NCBI GenBank assembly: GCA_947166135.1
Contig: CAMVDB010000016.1
Span: forward strand, 1-34,997
Origin: an uncultured Clostridia bacterium
Lineage (GTDB): Bacteria; Bacillota; Clostridia; Oscillospirales; Acutalibacteraceae
Direction: 5' to 3'
DNA length: 34,997 bases
Of this stretch, positions 31,663-34,997 are shown piece by piece. The notes beneath the pieces are model-generated. The model had not been told where the DNA came from and did not search any database. It saw only the letters and a program-made list of their open reading frames with translations. How positions within the stretch are numbered: position 1 is the first letter of the stretch; each line of letters opens with the position of its first letter. The position numbers were made by a program, and so were the translations under genes.

Positions 31663-31965
31663 ATGAAGAATTATAAACCGAAGCATCTGAAGGACGACGC
31701 GACGCCCGAGGTCAGCGAGGAGCTGCATGCCATCCTGTCCGATAAGGAGAAGCAGGAGCCGAATCCGGAGACCGCAAGCCCCTTGGGGATCCCGTTCCCC
31801 GATCCCGACGGTGAGGGCGAATATATCCCGATCCCCGGTGATAACCGTGCTACGATCGCCCCCAACGGCGCGATCGTTCGCAATCCGTGGTCACAGCGCC
31901 CCGAGGTCACACCCGACAACAAGTATACCGATGAGCAGGAGGATATGAATTTGCTGATCATGTAA
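31663..31965 (+). CDS. Short hydrophilic protein, not recognised
   Basis: A 100-residue protein. ATG 31663 lies 9 nt after AGGAG; ATG 31654 touches it. It is acidic and rich in Pro, Asp, Glu and Asn (DKEKQEPNPETASPLGIPFP, DPDGEGEYIPIPGDNRATIA), with no membrane segment or Cys, so it is probably largely unfolded or a short peptide-binding type. It stands alone between the rplL terminator and the convergent hyd genes. The good ribosome site and codon use support a real gene, but no family comes to mind. Confidence 0.6.
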   Translation: MKNYKPKHLKDDATPEVSEELHAILSDKEKQEPNPETASPLGIPFPDPDGEGEYIPIPGDNRATIAPNGAIVRNPWSQRPEVTPDNKYTDEQEDMNLLIM

Positions 31966-31973
31966 GGGGCAAG

Positions 31974-32063
31974 GAGTTAGGAATGAGGAACAGTGAGAAG
32001 AGAACGGAGAACGAAGAACGGAGAACGAAGAACGGAGAACAGAGAACGGAGAACAGAGAACGG
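31974..32063 (+). repeat. Tandem heptad block
   Basis: Starts AGGAGTTAGGAATGAGGAA, then nine heptads of AGAACGG, AGAACGA and AGAACAG type at 32001-32063, alternating in pairs (14-bp superperiod). It leads directly into GGGCGGGCG and the family C unit at 32078-32132. The 283-base gap to hydA holds only these repeats and a terminator. Confidence 0.8.
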
Positions 32064-32077
32064 TGAAGGGCGGGCGC

Positions 32078-32132
32078 TTCCTCGCCGGAGACGGCTCCCC
32101 TCTGTCGCTTCGCGACACCTCCCCTTAGGGGA
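32078..32132 (+). repeat. Family C hairpin repeat, copy 3
   Basis: TTCCTCGCCGGAGACGGCTC, CCCTCTGTCGCTTCGCGACA, CCTCCCC-TTA-GGGGA. The first stem is GTCGCTTCGCGAC, the second CCCC/GGGG. It matches 178-236 closely. Confidence 0.65.
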
Positions 32133-32192
32133 GATTCCCCGCACCCGAATTATAATACGTTTGATCAGGAAACAACTTCCCATCCTCTTCTC

Positions 32193-32226
32193 AAAAAAAA
32201 CAACGCCCGGGCATTTCGCCCGGGCG
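32193..32226 (-). terminator. Terminator of the hyd operon
   Basis: On the minus strand CGCCCGGGC pairs with GCCCGGGCG (9 bp, loop GAAAT), followed by TTGTTTTTTTTG. It can also stop plus-strand transcripts coming from 31663-31965, though the plus side lacks a T run. Confidence 0.85.
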
Positions 32227-32248
32227 CATTCTATTGAACTGCTACAAT

Positions 32249-33994
32249 TCAATTGATGTTTTTCTTTCTTGCTACATAAGAGGTATGCAGCAGCTCGTGA
32301 GCCTTGTGAGAGCCGGGCTCGCCGAGGTACTCCTCGTAGATCGCCTTGATCTCGGGGTTGTCATGAGACTTTCTGTAGGGCAGGTCGAGGTCGTCCTGAT
32401 ACAGCGCCTTGGCTCTGAGAGCCTTGAGGTCGGTGAAGTTACGCACATGACCGGGCTGGATCGGCTGACCGCCGCCGTTGACGCAGCCGCCGGGGCAGCA
32501 CATGATCTCGATGAACTGGTAATCAGCCTCACCGGCTCTTACCTTATCGAGAACCTCAGCCGCGTTCTTCAGACCGCTGCATACGGCAACCTTTACGTTC
32601 ATGCCGGCTACATCGTAGGTCGCTTCCTTGATACCGTCGGTACCGCGAACCTCTTTGTAGTCGATCTGCTTGAGATCCTCGCCGGTCAGAACGTCGGCGA
32701 CAGTTCTCAGCGCAGCTTCCATAACGCCGCCGGTAGCGCCGAAGATGGTGCCCGCACCGGAGCCGATACCCATGATCGGGTCGAACTCCTCATCGGGAAG
32801 GTCGGTAAACTGGATACCGGCGCTCTTGATCATCTTCGCGAGCTCGCGGGTAGTGATGGAGATATCGTTGTCCTGCATACCGTCGCGACCCTGGTCGTCA
32901 CGCTTGATCTCGAACTTCTTCGCAACGCAGGGCATGACGGAAACGACCACGATGTCCTTCGGATCGATGCCCGCCTTCTCGGCGTAGTAGCTCTTGATCA
33001 TAGCGCCCTGCATCTGCTGCGGGGACTTACAGGTGGACAGGTGCGGGATCAGGTCGGGATAATAATGCTCACAGAACTTGACCCAGCCGGGGGAGCAGGA
33101 GGTGATCATCGGCAGCACGCCGCCGTTCTTCACTCTCTGGATGAACTCGGTGCCCTCTTCCATGATGGTGAGGTCAGCGCCGAAGTTGGTGTCGAATACC
33201 TTGTCGAAGCCCAGCATCTTGAGCGCCGCGACCATCTTGCCGGTGACGCAGGAGCCGATCGGCATGCCGAAGCATTCGCCGAGGGTAGCGCGGATGGAGG
33301 GAGCGGTGTGGACGACAACATGCTTGGTCTCGTCAGCCAGCGCCTTGAAGACCTCGGCGGTGTTATCCTTCTCGACCAGCGCGCCGGTCGGGCAGACGAC
33401 GGTACACTGACCGCAGCTTACACAGGAAACATCGCCCAGAGGCATATCGAACGCACAGCCGATCGCGGTATCGAAGCCGCGGTTGTTGGCGCCGATAACG
33501 CCGACATACTGCTCTTTACAAGCAGCAACGCAGCGGCGGCAGAGGATACACTTGTTATTGTTGCGAACGAGGTGCAGGGTGGAGTGATCCTCCTCATAGT
33601 GAGTCTCGGCGCCCTGGAACCTGGTCTCGTCTACGCCGTACTCGAGGCAGAGGGTCTGCAGCTCGCAGTTATCGGAACGCGGGCAGGACAGGCACTTCTT
33701 GTCGTGGTTAGAGAGCAGCAGCTCCAGAGTGGTCTTACGGTTCTGACGGATCGCGGGGGTGTTGGTGAAGATCTCGGTGCCCTCACGGTCGATCGGATAA
33801 ACGCAAGCCGCGACTAAGGAACGAGCGCCCTTGACCTCGCAGAGGCACATACGGCAGGCGCCGATCTCGTTGATGTCCTTCAGGTAGCACAAGGTCGGGA
33901 TCTTGATACCGAACTTATGGCACGCTTCCAGAATGGTAGTATTCTTCTCAACGGTATAATCCTTACCGTTGATCTTGATATTAAGCATTTCCAT
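32249..33994 (-). CDS. hydA: [FeFe]-hydrogenase catalytic subunit (HydA of an NADH-linked complex)
   Basis: A 581-residue iron hydrogenase subunit that makes or uses H2. From the N-terminus: plant-type [2Fe-2S] domain (C25...C36, GACRMCLC), a His/Cys cluster site (HDKKCLSC...C), two [4Fe-4S] ferredoxin motifs (CILCRRCVAAC, CVSCGQCTVVCP), then the H-cluster domain: TSCSPGW (298-304), MPCVAKKFE, and EIMCCPGGCVNGGGQ. The L1 motif has Ser301 where many enzymes have a second Cys. AAAGGAG precedes the ATG at 33994, 17 bp after hydB. With HydB it probably forms the multimeric, cytoplasmic NAD(H)/ferredoxin-linked type; electron bifurcation is likely but not proven by sequence. Confidence 0.95.
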   Translation of the reverse strand: MEMLNIKINGKDYTVEKNTTILEACHKFGIKIPTLCYLKDINEIGACRMCLCEVKGARSLVAACVYPIDREGTEIFTNTPAIRQNRKTTLELLLSNHDKKCLSCPRSDNCELQTLCLEYGVDETRFQGAETHYEEDHSTLHLVRNNNKCILCRRCVAACKEQYVGVIGANNRGFDTAIGCAFDMPLGDVSCVSCGQCTVVCPTGALVEKDNTAEVFKALADETKHVVVHTAPSIRATLGECFGMPIGSCVTGKMVAALKMLGFDKVFDTNFGADLTIMEEGTEFIQRVKNGGVLPMITSCSPGWVKFCEHYYPDLIPHLSTCKSPQQMQGAMIKSYYAEKAGIDPKDIVVVSVMPCVAKKFEIKRDDQGRDGMQDNDISITTRELAKMIKSAGIQFTDLPDEEFDPIMGIGSGAGTIFGATGGVMEAALRTVADVLTGEDLKQIDYKEVRGTDGIKEATYDVAGMNVKVAVCSGLKNAAEVLDKVRAGEADYQFIEIMCCPGGCVNGGGQPIQPGHVRNFTDLKALRAKALYQDDLDLPYRKSHDNPEIKAIYEEYLGEPGSHKAHELLHTSYVARKKNIN

Positions 33995-34011
33995 GAATGT
34001 TCTCCTTTCCC

Positions 34012-34997
34012 TTAGCCCTTGATGATAGCCTTGAACTTACAAGAATCCATACAAGCGCCGCACTTGATGCACTTGCTATGGTCGATCTCGAAGGCGGGTC
34101 TCTTCTTGCCCTCGGGGATATAGTCGGTGACAGAGATCGCGCCGACCGGGCACTTGCGGGAGCACAGGGAGCAGCCCATGCAGCTGTCCTTGATGATGGT
34201 GTATTCGAGCAGGTCCTTACATACGCCTGCGGGGCACTTCTTGTCGACGACGTGAGCGACATACTCGTCACGGAAGAAGTGCAGGGTAGAGAGCACGGGG
34301 TTGGGAGCGGTCTGGCCTAAGCCGCACAGGGAGTTCGCCTTGATGTAGTTGCACAGCTCCTCCATCTCGTCGAGCATCTCGAGGCTGCCCTGACCCTTGG
34401 TGATCTTCTCGAGCATCTCGAGAAGTCTCTTGGTACCGATACGGCAGGGAGTACACTTACCGCAGCTCTCGTCGACAGTGAACTCGAGGAAGAACTTCGC
34501 GATATCGACCATACAGTCGGTCTCGTCCATTACGATCAGACCGCCGGAGCCCATCATGGAGCCGATGGCGATCAGGTTATCGTAGTCGATCTCGATGTCG
34601 AGGTGCTGAGCGGGGATACAGCCGCCGGAGGGACCGCCGGTCTGAGCCGCCTTGAACTTCTTGCCGCCGGGAATGCCGCCGCCGATCTCTTCGATGATGG
34701 TACGCAGGGTGGTACCCATGGGAACCTCGACCAGACCGGTGTGGTTGATCTTACCGCCCAGAGCGAATACCTTGGTACCCTTGGATTTCTCGGTACCCAT
34801 GGAGGCGAACCAGTCGGCGCCCTTTAAGATGATCTGGGGGATGTTGGCGTAGGTCTCAACGTTGTTGAGGGTGGTGGGCTTTCTGTACAGACCCTTGACC
34901 GCCGGGAACGGAGGACGGGGACGGGGCTCGCCGCGCTTACCCTCGATAGAGGTCATCAGAGCGGTCTCCTCGCCGCAGACGAACGCGCCTGCGCCCA
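34012..34997 (-). CDS. hydB: NADH-dehydrogenase-like hydrogenase subunit HydB (partial; 5' end outside the window)
   Basis: The last 327 codons of a NuoF/HydB-type flavoprotein, which passes electrons between NAD(H) and the iron-sulphur chain of HydA. The frame is open to the window edge and begins there with [13 protein letters not shown], the NuoF FMN/NADH signature, so the start lies beyond. Next come [15 protein letters not shown] residues ([11 protein letters not shown]), the [4Fe-4S] site [12 protein letters not shown]...C, and two C-terminal ferredoxin motifs ([12 protein letters not shown] and [12 protein letters not shown]). The extra ferredoxin tail distinguishes HydB from plain NuoF. 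hydA follows after 17 bp. Confidence 0.95.
   Translation of the reverse strand, partial: GAGAFVCGEETALMTSIEGKRGEPRPRPPFPAVKGLYRKPTTLNNVETYANIPQIILKGADWFASMGTEKSKGTKVFALGGKINHTGLVEVPMGTTLRTIIEEIGGGIPGGKKFKAAQTGGPSGGCIPAQHLDIEIDYDNLIAIGSMMGSGGLIVMDETDCMVDIAKFFLEFTVDESCGKCTPCRIGTKRLLEMLEKITKGQGSLEMLDEMEELCNYIKANSLCGLGQTAPNPVLSTLHFFRDEYVAHVVDKKCPAGVCKDLLEYTIIKDSCMGCSLCSRKCPVGAISVTDYIPEGKKRPAFEIDHSKCIKCGACMDSCKFKAIIKG

Noticed and set aside
32001..32063. Tandem repeats that might be read as a CRISPR array
   Set aside because: The units are 7 bp with no spacers, and there are no cas genes. They are heptad arms of repeat elements.

Overview
The window looks like a chromosomal segment of a GC-rich (clearly above 50% by eye) anaerobic Firmicute, most likely a gut Oscillospiraceae/Ruminococcaceae member. 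The clues are the Firmicutes-style gene orders (rpmG-secE-nusG-rplK-rplA-rplJ-rplL, DUF1934-argS, gatCAB), secreted starch proteins with dockerin modules as in Ruminococcus amylosomes, an NADH-linked [FeFe]-hydrogenase, and strong Shine-Dalgarno sites. No tRNA, rRNA or CRISPR array was recognised.

Layout, left to right. (1) 445-5205: prfA, a fused Sua5-CoaE gene, a membrane-anchored lytic transglycosylase and an M18 aminopeptidase. (2) 5679-10724: aspS followed by gatC, gatA and gatB, a cluster for aspartyl-tRNA formation and tRNA-dependent amidation; the AspRS carries a histidine that suggests it is non-discriminating. (3) 10804-18355: starch and cell-surface region with a secreted dockerin protein of unknown core, an isolated phage-type replication gene on the minus strand, and a two-gene operon for a starch-binding dockerin protein and a secreted GH13 alpha-amylase. 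(4) 19021-21378: serC and serA for serine synthesis. (5) Minus strand 21469-26330: a zinc-ribbon/PASTA/YARHG membrane protein, then (in transcription order) murI, DUF1934, an inserted DUF559 cassette, argS and a small membrane protein. (6) 26536-31360: an unrecognised gene, then the rpmG-secE-nusG-rplKAJL transcription/translation cluster with ribosomal-protein leaders. (7) 31663-34997: a short unknown gene, then hydA and the 3' part of hydB on the minus strand.

The most unusual content is between the genes. At least four families of small structured repeats fill the gaps: (a) ~109-bp elements that begin GTAGGGG and end CCCCTAC, with a hairpin at each end (four copies); (b) elements with arms of tandem 7-bp repeats in opposite orientation around a conserved hairpin body; (c) a hairpin-rich 'CCGGAGACGGCTCC' unit; (d) a two-hairpin end sequence ending in GGGAGCC. 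In family (d), two near-identical 48-bp copies bracket a small DUF559 nuclease gene as terminal inverted repeats, and the whole 557-bp unit sits inside the DUF1934-argS operon. A related 194-bp gene-free element with the same two-hairpin ends lies at 18539-18732. This looks like an autonomous/non-autonomous mobile element pair whose candidate enzyme would be a DUF559 protein, and it is the best candidate here for an undescribed system. Changes in the hairpins are often compensated, so the fold rather than the sequence seems to be kept.

All calls come from reading the sequence and from knowledge of the families; no search or fold was run. Start codons were chosen by Shine-Dalgarno spacing.
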